Shown: positions 27,361 through 36,851, numbered from the stretch's first letter. The stretch: DNA of 64,000 bases from Streptomyces sp. TBY4 (GCF_024213195.1 NZ_JANAVF010000017.1:115761-179760); one strand, 5' to 3'. The notes: a model not told the origin generated them from the sequence alone. Program-made: numbers and translations.

Positions 27361-27474
27361 CTACATCGGCTCGGGGAAGATGTCGCTGATGCTCCAGGCG
27401 ACGCTGAAGCAGGGGACGAAGGCGTCCGCTTCCTGCTCGGTGTCCAGGGTCTGGAGGGCGAGGATCTGGCTCAT
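27361..27474 (-). CDS. lanA: Class III lanthipeptide precursor peptide
   Basis: A 37-residue peptide with AAAGGAG 7 nt before ATG 27474, directly downstream of the lanKC gene on the same strand (113-bp gap). The leader has the ILxLQ motif as ILALQ at residues 4-8, the recognition element of class III synthetases, followed by acidic residues. The core has one Cys (C22) and three Ser (24, 28, 30) in CFSVAWSIS and ends DIFPEPM. In labionin peptides Ser residues precede the Cys. Here the Cys comes first, which is unusual. No peptidase or transporter gene is adjacent. Confidence 0.8.
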   Translation of the reverse strand: MSQILALQTLDTEQEADAFVPCFSVAWSISDIFPEPM

Positions 27475-27587
27475 GGGTGAACTCCTTTGTCGTTGTCCGG
27501 TTGTGCCGGTCGGTCACTGCTCGCCTGGGCGCGGCGGTGTTCACCGCCGTGGCCAGGGGGTTCTTGGGCATCCCGTCCGGTGCCCGG

Positions 27588-30164
27588 TCAGACGGTTGCC
27601 GGGATCGGGGGACGGGTGTCGTGGGGCTGCGGCAGAAGCGGGCCCGACAGGAGCCGGTGCAGGGCCAGGAGGACGCCGGCCCCGCCGTGCGACAGGTCGG
27701 CGGTGAAGCGCTGCGACCCCGCCCCCAGGAAGCGGACGCCACGCCGGAAGGGGACGGCGTACTTCAGCAGGCCGGTGGCGGCGCGCACGGCGTCTGCGCG
27801 GGCGGCTTCCGTGCCGGTGTGCTCGGCGTACTCGGTCAGGGCCCAGAGCAGCCCGGCCAGTCCCCGGTACAGGCCCGCCTCCTTCGTGGCGCAGGAGACC
27901 CGGATACCCGCCACCAGCCGGGGCAGCGCGGCCGCGCAGCGCTCGTCGGGCGCGGTGGCCACGTACCGGGTGAGAGCCGTGGCGACACCGGCCGCGCCCG
28001 TGGCCAGGTACGGCATGGCGCGGGTGAGCCGTGCGTTGTCGGAGACGGACAGGGTGCCGTCGTCCAGCGGGAAGGTCCGCTCCAACTCCTGGTGGAGCAG
28101 CAGGCGCCCCGCTTCCAGGAAGCGGGACTCGCCGGTGGCGCCGGCCAGCCGGTGGAGGAAGAGGGCGATCCCCGAGCGGCCGTGCAGCAGGCCGCGGGCG
28201 TCGTGCTCGCCGAGGGCGGCCGCCAGATCGGGTGCGCGGAGCAGGTACTGACCCGCCGCGGCGGCCCGTTCCAGGTGGTTGCCGTCCCCGGTCAGCAGGT
28301 GGAGCGCGAGCCAGCCCGAGCCGACCCCCGCACGCCCGCCCGCCAGCGTGGCGCAGGCAGCGGTGAGCGGGTGCCCGTCGGCTTCGTGGAGCAGCTCCAC
28401 GGCCTCGTCGAGCAGGCCGAGCCCGGCCAGTACCCGGGCGACGCCGGCCGAACCGGCCATCAGCCCGGGAGGCAGTGCCCCGCGCAGCGCCAGCGCGTCG
28501 CGGCGCAGCCGTTCACCGATCTCCGCCGGCACTGCCGTGCCGGTGCGGAGCAGGGCGAGCGCCACCCCGGCCGTGCCGTGGGCCAGGCATACGTTGTTGG
28601 TCCGGAACGCCTCGGGCGAGGGCGGGAAAGCCCATTCCGGCCGGCCGGCGTCGGCCGTCTCCAGCAGCCCCGCGGCCACTTCCGCGGCCAGCCGGCTGAG
28701 GCGGCCGCGCGGATCGCCGTCCAGCTCGACCCGGTCCTCCCGCCCGAGGTCCGCCACCCGGTGGAAGGCGGTCGCCCGCTGCCACAGGTCCTGCGGGGGC
28801 GCCACCTCCGCCAGGTCACGGTGCAGCAGGGCCAGGTTGGCGGGTGCGTGCTCGGCCATCTCGTTGAACGGGGCCAGGAAGGCGAGCGCGACCGCCGCCG
28901 CGCCGTACCGGTCGTGCAGCAGCGGATCGGCGTCGGCCCGGCGCAGGCCCGGCGGCGGCGTGAACCCCGGCGTGCCCACCGCGGACGGGACCGCGGACAG
29001 TGCCGAGGCCGCCTCGAAGTCCACCAGCCGGATCCCGCCCGACGGGGTGACCAGGACATTGCCCAGGCTGAGGTCACCGAACCGGTAGCCGGCGCCGTGC
29101 AGCCGCCCGAGCGAGGCGTCCAGCTCGGCCAGCAGCCGCCGGCACGCCTCGTAGTACGCGGCCACGGACCCGGCCGTACGGTCGGCTCGGGCCAGCGGGG
29201 AGGACCGGCTCAGCCAGCCCACCAGCGGCTGCCCTTCGACGCACTCGGTGACGAGGAAGTCGTTCTCCCACTCCGTGAAGTGGTCCAGCGGCTCCGGCCC
29301 CACCCCGGGGGCGGCCGCGTGCAGCGCGCGCAGCACCTCGTACTCGTGTCGGAGCCGCTGCCGGGCGTTGCTCCCGTCGAAGACGAGCCCGTTGTGGGCG
29401 CGGGCCTCCTTGAGGAAGACGGCGCGACCGGTGCGCCGGTCCCGGGCCCTGTAGGCACCGCCGGCGTTGCTCAGGCGCACCGCGCGGGTCACCTCGTAGT
29501 CACGGATGAGGATCGGCCCGGTGTGCGGCTGCTCCTCCTCCTTGACGAAGGGGTCCGTGATCCCCGCGGGCAGCTGGAAGGCGGGCAGCCGCGCATCCAC
29601 GACCTCGCGGCCGAAGCCGTCCAGGACCATCCCCTCCCGGGTGCCGTCGGCGCGGAGCCGGCTGCGGGCACCGTCGAAGGAGCCGTACCGGTAGTGGACC
29701 GTCTGCGAGTCGCCGAAGCGCCGGTCGGTGAGGACGTACGGCCCCTCCTCCCCGTCGAGCGCGTCGCGCAGGCGTTCCAGCAGCCGCCGGGCGCTCTCGG
29801 TGTCCGGCGGGTAGACGGCACAGAACTTGCCGGCTTGGGCCCGTGCGGCGTGCTTGTGATGGAGGAACAGGAAGAAGAGCCGGGCGCTCAGGTGCTTGAA
29901 CGGCACGCCTTCGGAGAAGCAGATCCCGGCGACCGTGTCGAGCACGTGCTGCGCCCGGTCCAGCCGCGCCGATACGTGGATCTTCCACCCCTGGTCACCG
30001 AGCCCGCTCCGCCGGCCACCCCAGACCGTCCAGATGCCCTGCGCGTAGCCGCGCAGGCCCGCTGGCACCTCACGGGGAGCGAAGCGCGGCCCGGGGTCGG
30101 CGGCGCTGGGCAGCGGCAGATAGTACTCCCGGTCCGCGAGCGCCTCGCCGAAGCCTTCGAGCAC
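27588..30164 (-). CDS. lanKC: Class III lanthipeptide synthetase (LanKC/RamC-like)
   Basis: An 858-residue three-domain enzyme. N-terminal lyase-like part (residues about 1-220, with REYYLPLPSAADPG and HVLDTVAGICFSEGVPFKHL), Ser/Thr kinase part (about 225-480, with FLKEARAH, catalytic GDLSLGN near residue 363 and DFE in place of DFG near 385), and a C-terminal LanC-like cyclase (about 500-850, with GTAGVALAL, GSAGVARVL, GLLHGRSGIALFL and DLSHGGAGVLLAL). The zinc-binding Cys-Cys-His set of LanC is absent, as is normal for class III. It phosphorylates and dehydrates Ser in the precursor encoded next. GTG 30164 has GAGGAG 5 nt upstream. Confidence 0.92.
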   Translation of the reverse strand: MLEGFGEALADREYYLPLPSAADPGPRFAPREVPAGLRGYAQGIWTVWGGRRSGLGDQGWKIHVSARLDRAQHVLDTVAGICFSEGVPFKHLSARLFFLFLHHKHAARAQAGKFCAVYPPDTESARRLLERLRDALDGEEGPYVLTDRRFGDSQTVHYRYGSFDGARSRLRADGTREGMVLDGFGREVVDARLPAFQLPAGITDPFVKEEEQPHTGPILIRDYEVTRAVRLSNAGGAYRARDRRTGRAVFLKEARAHNGLVFDGSNARQRLRHEYEVLRALHAAAPGVGPEPLDHFTEWENDFLVTECVEGQPLVGWLSRSSPLARADRTAGSVAAYYEACRRLLAELDASLGRLHGAGYRFGDLSLGNVLVTPSGGIRLVDFEAASALSAVPSAVGTPGFTPPPGLRRADADPLLHDRYGAAAVALAFLAPFNEMAEHAPANLALLHRDLAEVAPPQDLWQRATAFHRVADLGREDRVELDGDPRGRLSRLAAEVAAGLLETADAGRPEWAFPPSPEAFRTNNVCLAHGTAGVALALLRTGTAVPAEIGERLRRDALALRGALPPGLMAGSAGVARVLAGLGLLDEAVELLHEADGHPLTAACATLAGGRAGVGSGWLALHLLTGDGNHLERAAAAGQYLLRAPDLAAALGEHDARGLLHGRSGIALFLHRLAGATGESRFLEAGRLLLHQELERTFPLDDGTLSVSDNARLTRAMPYLATGAAGVATALTRYVATAPDERCAAALPRLVAGIRVSCATKEAGLYRGLAGLLWALTEYAEHTGTEAARADAVRAATGLLKYAVPFRRGVRFLGAGSQRFTADLSHGGAGVLLALHRLLSGPLLPQPHDTRPPIPATV

Positions 30165-30249
30165 GGGATCTCCTCACAGAACGGTAGTGGTGGGCTGCTG
30201 CCCCTACGGTCCCGCGCCCAGGCCGCCCGGACCGGCAGCTGCGGCGGCG

Positions 30250-30662
30250 GTTCAGCGGCGGCAGTGGCCGCGCTCGGCGACCTCCTGGTCGCCGCCGCCG
30301 TCCACGCCCCGGCCCTCGTGCGGGAGCGTCTGCAGGCGGCGGCGGAGGCCTGCGAGCAGGCCGGCCGCGCACCGGGCGAGCGCTCCCTGGCCGGGCAGGC
30401 ACGGGCCGGATGGCGGGCCTCCGCGCGCGCGTTGGAACGAGCCCGGCGCACCGCACGCGGCGGCGGCGCGGCCGTGGTCCTGACGCTGCGCCCTGGTGGA
30501 AGCGGTGGAGGCCGCCCGGCTGTGGCACGAGGCGAAGCAGTACCGGGCGCAGGCGAAGGCGGCGGCCGCCGCCGGTCTGCTGCTGCGCGAAGCCGCGACG
30601 GCGGCGGGCGCCCCCGCCGCCCGGGCCGTGGCCCGGCACCGTCGCCGCGCGTTAGCCCGGTA
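30250..30662 (+). pseudogene. Relaxase (mobilisation protein) C-terminal remnant
   Basis: The first frame reads ALGDLLVAAAVHAPALVRER and on as long Ala-rich helices (ASARALERARRTARGGG). At about 30490 it breaks, and the next frame continues EAARLWHEAKQYRAQAKAAA to RRRALAR and a TAG stop. This is the helical tail of actinobacterial plasmid relaxases. The N-terminal nuclease part is gone and an indel splits the rest. Confidence 0.6.
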
Positions 30663-30753
30663 GCACCGCGTACGCCGCCCGGTTCGGACAGGCCGAGCTC
30701 GTCCCGGTCCCGGTGACCGCGCACTCCGCCGAACTCCGAGGAGCCTCCTGCTG

Positions 30754-31293
30754 ATGGCCACCCCCGCTCGCATGCCCGTCGGCGAGCCGGTCTCCGAAGC
30801 GCTCGCCGAGGCAGTGGCGATGCGCCTCTTCTTCACGGTCACCGACGCGGTCCGCCGCGCCGCCCAATAGGCCCGCCAGGGCAAGGAGGACGAACTCGGC
30901 GAGGACACGGCGAGGCTCGCCCCGGGCTGGGCCGAAGCACAGCTGCGCCCGGTCCTGGACGCGGGCGTGCTCGGCGACCTGATGAAGGGGGAGGACTGGC
31001 CGCAGATGGCCCGCCAGCTCGTCCTGCTCCAGCAGGCCGGCGTCGACATGAACGTCTTCCTGCCCCAGCTCGGAGGAGTTGGTTCGACCGTCCAGCGGGC
31101 CGTCGAGGCGAACTCGGCGACCATCAAGGCGGCGGGCACCGACCGGTGGGCCGACCAGCTCCGCGCGACGATGCCCGAAGGGATCGTCCGCGACGCGATC
31201 CTGGCCTCCCCGGCCTGGCCCGACATCGTCGCGGCCATGGACCGCCTCCACGGCCAGGGCGTGGGAAGTGACCTGTCTGCAACCGTGAGGTGA
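30754..31293 (+). pseudogene. Conjugative-element accessory gene with in-frame stop
   Basis: The frame starts MATPARMPVGEPVSEALAEA and meets TAG at 30868-30870. It resumes in the same frame with WAEAQLRPVLDAGVLGDLMK and MARQLVLLQQAGVDMNVFLP up to 31293. Genes of this helical type sit next to relaxases in streptomycete mobile elements. A single amber codon inactivates it unless it is read through. The last residues (GSDLSATVR) look replaced compared with the expected end. Confidence 0.55.
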
Positions 31294-31395
31294 GCTGTGT
31301 CACGTTGCTCCCTTACAACCTGATCTGCCAGGCGGAAGTCCTATGTGTGCATGCCGCATCGGCATTCGTGCACATGGAGCAAAGAGGGCAGAAAT

Positions 31396-32142
31396 ATGAC
31401 CGTGAAGCGAAGGCTGTTCATGGGGGGCTTCACCGCAGGGGCAGTGTCCGTGGCGATGTCGGCCACGGCGGCGCCGGCAGCCGCGGCGGAATCCGAGGGC
31501 ACGGCCACCACGTTCGACGGCCCGGTGATCGCGGAGAAGTTCAGCACGAACGCCACGGGGAACTCCGCCTTCTTCAAGACGACGTCCACCAGCGCCCACG
31601 CCGTCACGGTCTATCAGGCGGGCACGTCCGGCGGGGGAGTGGCCCTGAACATCATCTCGGACAACCCGGATACCTCGGCTGTCTATCTGACGGGTCATGA
31701 GAGAGAAGACCAGGGAACGCTGAAGATCACACACGTCGGTTATCCGGACGGGTCTGATGCGGGCGCCTCCGCTCTGTCGATCGATTTGAAGACGGTCGGA
31801 ACGGCCGCGCAGGGCATCTTCGTGACCTCGACCGGAGGCGCCTCCACCACCGGCAATCTGATCTGCCTGCGCAACAACGGGCGCGACGCATTTGTCGTCA
31901 AGGGCAGTGGACGCGTCGGCGTTGGTATGGGTGTGGGCGCCAACCCATGGTCGCAGTTGCATATCGTGCAGCGGCCGGGCGTCGACTCCGCGCTGATGGT
32001 CGAGGGAGTGGTGCGCGTGGTCAACGCGGTCTCTGTACCGGTGGGTGTCGACTCGCGCGGAGGCGGTGCACTGTACGCGGAGAACGGGGCGCTGATGTGG
32101 CGGGGTTCCAGCGGTACGGTCACCCGCATCGCCCCTGCCTAA
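31396..32142 (+). CDS. Secreted protein with phage-tail-fibre-like C-terminus
   Basis: A 248-residue protein. The N-terminus has an RR pair (TVKRRLFMGG) before a hydrophobic stretch and an AAPAAAA cut region, so export may be by Tat or Sec. The mature part is rich in Gly, Ser and Thr, with NATGNSAFFKTTSTSAHAVT, LKITHVGYPDGSDAG and a C-terminus GALYAENGALMWRGSSGTVT. That ending is typical of phage tail-fibre and hyaluronidase-like beta-helix proteins, some of which streptomycetes secrete. A trimeric beta-structure is likely. A small coiled-coil gene follows 26 bp later. The function is unknown. Confidence 0.6.
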   Translation: MTVKRRLFMGGFTAGAVSVAMSATAAPAAAAESEGTATTFDGPVIAEKFSTNATGNSAFFKTTSTSAHAVTVYQAGTSGGGVALNIISDNPDTSAVYLTGHEREDQGTLKITHVGYPDGSDAGASALSIDLKTVGTAAQGIFVTSTGGASTTGNLICLRNNGRDAFVVKGSGRVGVGMGVGANPWSQLHIVQRPGVDSALMVEGVVRVVNAVSVPVGVDSRGGGALYAENGALMWRGSSGTVTRIAPA

Positions 32143-32168
32143 TCCGATACGCACTACCGGAGATAACG

Positions 32169-32363
32169 ATGGAACTGACTGCTGAAGAACTGGTAGCAGA
32201 ATTTCAGGACGCGGTGATGGAGCTGTACTTCGCCCGCAAACGTATCGCGAGGCTGGAGGCCGAGAACTCCGCCCTGAGGACGCGCCTGCAGGCGGAGGCG
32301 GAGGAAGTTGGCGCGACACAGGCGGCCGCTCCGTTGACCGCTGGCCGGCAGCCACTGCACTGA
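32169..32363 (+). CDS. Small coiled-coil protein, 64 residues
   Basis: GGAG precedes ATG 32169. Residues about 4-45 form one amphipathic helix with a heptad pattern (FARKRIARLEAENSALRTRL), followed by a flexible tail. It probably forms a dimeric coiled coil. It follows the tail-fibre-like gene at once, so the two may be co-transcribed. Confidence 0.6.
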   Translation: MELTAEELVAEFQDAVMELYFARKRIARLEAENSALRTRLQAEAEEVGATQAAAPLTAGRQPLH

Positions 32364-32413
32364 ATGGTGACGGAGGTTCGTCCGCACTGCGGGGCCCGGT
32401 CGGAGCAGAATGC

Positions 32414-33242
32414 GTGGCGGACCGGCTGACGGAGCGCCCTGGGTGTCCCGCTTCCGCTGTGCCAGCCGCAGGTGATCGCGCCCTGGACATCGACGGACAG
32501 ACCCTCGCCGCCGACCCGGACATTGCCGCCCTGCGGGCGAAGGGCCTCGCGGAGCTGCGGATCCGGGCCGCCCTCGCGGGCCGACCGATCCGCGCCCGCG
32601 CGGTCGAGCCGGCCGCCCCCACCCCCTGGCTCATGATCGTTTCCCCGGACGGGACCGTGACCGACGTAGCCGAACACCCCGCCCCGCCACCGCAACACCC
32701 CGCCGACGAACACGAACTGCGCACGGCTCCTCCCGCAGAACCGGCCGCGCCCGAGCCTGCCGCCCATGTGCCGGCCCTGCCCGCAGCGCCGCCGGTCGCT
32801 CCCGTTCCCGAGGAGCACCTGGAGGCGTGGGCGCGGCTGTGGGCTGCGTACGAGGCCGAGGACCTGCCCACCGCCGTCGTCCTCGCCCTCACGCTGGAGA
32901 CCGCCCTTGAGGCCGAGTACGGCCCGCTCGACCCCTACACCCTGAATCTCTTGACCGTCCGGGCATCGCTCACGCTCTTTCAGCGCACCGACCTGCACGG
33001 CACGGTGGAACTCCTGATCACCACCGTCCTGCGGCGCCAGGCCGCCAAGGTCCGGCCGAAGGCCGACACCGCGCGCGGCCCGCAACGCGGTCGCCGTGTG
33101 GGTGCAGCTCCTGGACGAGGACCCGCAGGCCGCCCTTGCCCTCTCCTCGTCCCTGGCGGACATGCTGGCGATCCGGGGATGGGACAACCACCGCAACGAC
33201 GTCCTCGCACAGACCAAGGCCGTGTCCGCACTCGCCGGGTAG
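32414..33242 (+). pseudogene. Frameshifted mobile-element helical-repeat protein
   Basis: Frame 1 (GTG 32414 on) runs through a Pro/Ala-rich linker into EAWARLWAAYEAEDLPTAVV and NLLTVRASLTLFQRTDLHGT. At about 33075 the sense switches frame and continues NAVAVWVQLLDEDPQAALAL to VLAQTKAVSALAG and a TAG stop at 33240-33242. Both parts look like one TPR-like helical protein. The shift lies in a run of CGCGCGCGGCC, so one indel would restore it, or it could be a sequencing error. Confidence 0.6.
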
Positions 33243-33425
33243 CGCGGCGCCGGCCCGGACACCCGTCGCAGAGGAGTACCTCCTTGGGGGCGGCTTTGGC
33301 GCCGGGCCGTGTCACCCTGGCGCCCGGTGGCCTTGACCGGGCATGAAGCTCTTCACGTACCCAAGTTTGGTAGCGGCTGCGCTGGCCGCGGCCGTTGGCG
33401 CCGCCACCGCCACAGGGGTCCTGGG

Positions 33426-35531
33426 TCACGCGGCTGCGGGTTGGGCTCGTCGGTCGGTATGGGCGGTCGAGGGGTTGTGCCAGCGGGGTCCGGCCCCGAG
33501 TGCCGCGGCAGTCAGGGCGTGGATGGTGACCAGACACAGCGCGGTGCGGTAGAGGGTCTGCTGGAGCGGGATGAGCCACAGGTGACGCAGGGATTCGCCG
33601 TCGCTGCGCAGGGCGTAGGCGGCGAGGGCGAGTTGGGCGAGGCTGAAGGCGGCCCAGGTGATGGCTGGGACGGGTGTGGTTCCGGAAATGAGGCCGTAGA
33701 GGGCTGCGGCGTCCATGAGGGGTGCTGCGAGTGGCAGGGCGAGCTGGAACAGGAGCAGGTAGGGCAGGGTGCGGCGGCCGAGGTGGCCGGCCGTGCCGGT
33801 CTCCTTGACGGCGCGGCGGTGTTTCCAGATGGACTGCAGGGTGCCGTAGGCCCATCGGTAACGCTGGTGCCAGAGCTCTCGGATGGTTGTGGGGACGTGG
33901 GTGTGGGCGTGTGCGTCGCTTCGGTAGACGACGCGCCAGCCGGCCCGGCACAGGGCCATGGCGATGTCGGTGTCCTCGGCGAGGGTGTCGGCGCTGATGC
34001 CGCCGCAGGAGGCCAGGGCCCGGCGCCTAAAGGCGCCGATGGCTCCCGGAACGGTCGGGCTGGCGCCGGCGAGGTCGAACAGGCGGCGTTCCAGGCCGAA
34101 GCTCATGACGTATTCGAGGTGTTGCCACAGGGGCAGCAGGCCTGTGCGGTTGGCGACCTTCGTGTTGCCGGCCACCGCGCCGACCGATGGATCGGCCATG
34201 GCGGCCGCCAAGTGGGCCACCGCGCCCGGTGCGAGGACCGTGTCCGCGTCGACCATGAGGATCACGTCGTGCTCCGCGAGAGCCACGCCCGCATTCAGGG
34301 CGGCGGGCTTGCCTTGGTTGGACTGCGTCACGACACGCACTCGGGGATCCGTCACCGTCCGGGCCGCCGCCGCGGTGGCGTCGGTGGACCCGTCGTCGAC
34401 CACGACGACGTCGATGTCGGGGCAGCCCCCCTCCAGCAGAGCGCGCACACAGGAGACGATGGTCGCCGCCTCGTTGTGGGCGGGAACCACCACGGAAACC
34501 CCGGGCAGGAGCAGAGGTTGGGGCACGGGCCGGGTAGCGGTGCGCCTTCGGTGCGCCATGGCGGCCGCGGCGAGCAGCAGCAGCCGGACGGCGGTGAGCA
34601 GCGCCACCGCGTACAGCAGAGCGGCGGCCGCCGGCGGGACTGCGCCGGCAGCCCGGATCAGGCCGATCAGAGCGGTGCCGTACCAGCGGTCGAACGATGT
34701 GACCGGCGTGCTCTGGGGTGGCAGACCGACCGACTCGGTCAGGGTGGTGAAGCGGTATCCGTTGGCCTTGAGGTCGTCGATGAGCCGCCCCAGCGCCGCG
34801 ACGGTCCGCGACCGGTCGCCGCCGCCGTCGTGGAGGAGGACCACGGCCCCGCGGCCGTCCTGTGGCGCGGCGCCGCGCACGATGTCCTCGGGATCGTGTG
34901 CCTCCCAGTCGAGACCGTCGTGGGTGGACAGGACGGTCAGGTAGCCGAGGGCGCCGGTGCGCAGGGTGGCGTGCCAGTCGCGGTCGTCGACCGCGTCGGG
35001 CAGGGAGGAGTACGGCGGCCGCAGAAGTGTCGTGCTGATTCCGGTGGCTCCGGCCAGGGCGGCTCGGCTGGCAGCGAGCTCCAATTGCAGTTGCCACACG
35101 GGCGCGGTGGCCAGATCGGCATGGGTGAAGGTGTGCAGACCGACCTCGTGACCGGCGGCGATCTCGGCCCGGACCAGTTCGGGGTGCTCGGCTACGTGCT
35201 GGCCGACGACGAAGAACGTCGCCGGTACCTCCTTGGCCGCCAGGAGTCGCAGGATCTGTGGGGTCCAGGCGGGGTCGGGACCGTCATCGAAGGTGAGCGC
35301 GACCGTGCCCGGACGGACGTCCAGGCTGACCGGGGGGCCGCCCCGGGCGTCGACGACGGGGCCGCCGCCGGACACCGAATGCGGCACGAGGCCGTCCGGC
35401 TGCTGGGCCCGGGTAGTGGCCGGGGCGGCGGCGCCGCGCAGGATCGAGGTCGCCAGGAAGAGGGCCGACAGGAAGACCGTGAGGACGGCGGCCAGGACCC
35501 ACCAGTGCCCGCGGGGCGAGATCGCCCTCAT
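33426..35531 (-). CDS. matB: MatB-like bifunctional polysaccharide deacetylase / family 2 glycosyltransferase
   Basis: A 701-residue membrane protein. After one N-terminal helix, a NodB deacetylase domain shows TFDDGPDPAWT (near residue 83) and HEVGLHTFTHADL with the metal-binding His residues. It is followed by membrane helices and a GT2 domain with VVDDGSTDAT, the DxD in MVDADT (near 427), EDTDI and QRYRWAYG (near 559), then C-terminal helices. This fusion matches MatB of Streptomyces, which with MatA makes a PNAG-type extracellular polymer for pellet formation and adhesion. ATG 35531 overlaps the matA-like stop by 4 bp (ATGA), which fixes the start. Confidence 0.82.
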   Translation of the reverse strand: MRAISPRGHWWVLAAVLTVFLSALFLATSILRGAAAPATTRAQQPDGLVPHSVSGGGPVVDARGGPPVSLDVRPGTVALTFDDGPDPAWTPQILRLLAAKEVPATFFVVGQHVAEHPELVRAEIAAGHEVGLHTFTHADLATAPVWQLQLELAASRAALAGATGISTTLLRPPYSSLPDAVDDRDWHATLRTGALGYLTVLSTHDGLDWEAHDPEDIVRGAAPQDGRGAVVLLHDGGGDRSRTVAALGRLIDDLKANGYRFTTLTESVGLPPQSTPVTSFDRWYGTALIGLIRAAGAVPPAAAALLYAVALLTAVRLLLLAAAAMAHRRRTATRPVPQPLLLPGVSVVVPAHNEAATIVSCVRALLEGGCPDIDVVVVDDGSTDATAAAARTVTDPRVRVVTQSNQGKPAALNAGVALAEHDVILMVDADTVLAPGAVAHLAAAMADPSVGAVAGNTKVANRTGLLPLWQHLEYVMSFGLERRLFDLAGASPTVPGAIGAFRRRALASCGGISADTLAEDTDIAMALCRAGWRVVYRSDAHAHTHVPTTIRELWHQRYRWAYGTLQSIWKHRRAVKETGTAGHLGRRTLPYLLLFQLALPLAAPLMDAAALYGLISGTTPVPAITWAAFSLAQLALAAYALRSDGESLRHLWLIPLQQTLYRTALCLVTIHALTAAALGAGPRWHNPSTAHTDRRAQPAAA

Positions 35532-35746
35532 CGCCGGGGCGTCGTGTGGGCGGCCTCGGCCGGACTCGTCGACGGCGCGTTCGGTGCGGCGTACAGCAAG
35601 CTGGCGAACACCGCGAGCACGCACAGGCACAGGAAGCACACGCCGATTCCCACGGCGGTCATGATCCTGCGGCGGCGGCCACGCGGGTCGTCGAATACGG
35701 GCGGCGAGGCCCCGGGGCGCGGCGGGCTGAGGACGTTGTTGATCAC
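35528..35746 (-). CDS. matA: MatA-like small membrane protein
   Basis: A 72-residue protein from GTG 35746 with a basic stretch (DDPRGRRRRIM) followed by one hydrophobic helix (VGIGVCFLCLCVLAVFASLL) and a Ser/Pro tail. Its size, single helix and 4-bp overlap with the matB-like gene fit MatA, the small partner in the matAB operon. The start is uncertain since no good binding site is seen and the frame stays open upstream. Confidence 0.6.
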   Translation of the reverse strand: MINNVLSPPRPGASPPVFDDPRGRRRRIMTAVGIGVCFLCLCVLAVFASLLYAAPNAPSTSPAEAAHTTPRR

Positions 35747-35972
35747 GTCACTGGATGCTAGGAAGATCGTCTCCAGGGTTTCATCACGCCGCGCGGGCGT
35801 TCCCCCATAGGAGCGAGCGGCGTACCCGCGGCCTGACGGCGGATGCGCTCGAACGGGGCGACTTCGGCGCCCCGACGCGCATCGGAGCCCGATGGCCCGA
35901 ACGATCATGCCAGGGTGGCGGTGGGCAGGCCACGGCCGCTCGCAGCCCGAGGAGGATCGCGAGCGTTCGGAC

Positions 35973-36028
35973 AGCCGCCCAGCCGCCCAGCCGCCCAGCC
36001 GCCCAGCCGCCCAGCCGCCCAGCCGCCC
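35973..36028. repeat. Octanucleotide tandem repeat, 7 x AGCCGCCC
   Basis: Seven perfect copies of AGCCGCCC plus decayed units up to about 36040. It lies in the 390-bp gap between the divergent matA-like gene and the 3D-domain gene, upstream of both. Confidence 0.9.
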
Positions 36029-36134
36029 TGCCACCCAGCCGGACTTGCCTCGGCGCCAGCAGCGCCTTTCTCCTCCTCCAGCACGGCACGTGCTGAACCC
36101 TGTCCCTGCGACCCGCACGGAGTAGACCCCACCC

Positions 36135-36851
36135 ATGGCCGCGCACCTGGACACGACCCCACCCACCGCGCCTACGCCACCCCGACACCGCCCACGCGCC
36201 GCGCGCGGAAGGATCCCGGTGCTCGCGGCGTGCGGCCTGCTGGCCGTCGCCGCCCTCTGCTACGCCGGCCTACGGCTGCACCACCGGCTGAACACCATCG
36301 ACATGCCGCAGACGCAAACCGCCCCCCAGACGGGATACACCCTCACCGTCTACTTCACTCCCAACCAGGCCCACTACCACGGCCCCCTCCGCAGCATCCG
36401 CAGTAAGGCCTGTGCCGGGCAGCACCTCCCGGACGGCTTCCCCGCCGACTTCCTCGAACGCGTCGGCCTGGAAGGCTTCGGCAAGACCGCCCGCAGCAAC
36501 TACCTCGGCTGGGACTTCGACCGCCACTGCTACTTCACCACCAGCCGCTCCCCTGTGGGCTCCCACGAGAACACCCTGGTGCCCTGGCAGTCCGTCGCCG
36601 CCAACCACCTCTCACCCGGTACCCGGATCCACATCACCGACTGCGGCCCCGGTGTACCCGCCACGGTCTGCACCCGTGTGAAAGCCGCTCACTGGCGCGT
36701 CGACGACCTGTGCAGCATCGGCTGCGACGACGCCAAACACCTCGACCTGTACATCGGCGAACAGACCCGTGCCGCCATCGAAGACGAAGACTTCTACTTC
36801 GTCACCAAAGGCGCCACCATCCAGGCCAGCGCACCCGAAGCCCTTCGTTGA
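36135..36851 (+). CDS. Membrane-anchored protein with 3D/double-psi-beta-barrel-like domain
   Basis: A 238-residue protein. A signal anchor spans about residues 27-45 (IPVLAACGLLAVAALCYAGL). The outer part contains WQSVAANHLSPGTRIHITDC and later WRVDDLCSIGCDDAKHLDLY, like the 3D domain (three conserved Asp) of MltA/YuiC-type cell-wall hydrolases: first a GT-x-I strand, then a D...D-x-Y end. Several Cys may form disulfides. A role in peptidoglycan or glycan cleavage is inferred. The start at ATG 36135 has only a weak binding site. Confidence 0.55.
   Translation: MAAHLDTTPPTAPTPPRHRPRAARGRIPVLAACGLLAVAALCYAGLRLHHRLNTIDMPQTQTAPQTGYTLTVYFTPNQAHYHGPLRSIRSKACAGQHLPDGFPADFLERVGLEGFGKTARSNYLGWDFDRHCYFTTSRSPVGSHENTLVPWQSVAANHLSPGTRIHITDCGPGVPATVCTRVKAAHWRVDDLCSIGCDDAKHLDLYIGEQTRAAIEDEDFYFVTKGATIQASAPEALR

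Noticed and set aside
33343..33552. Frame MKLFTYPSLVAAALAAAVGA with a hydrophobic start
   Set aside because: It looks like a signal segment but has no binding site and runs into the 3' end of the matB-like gene on the other strand, losing protein-like composition.
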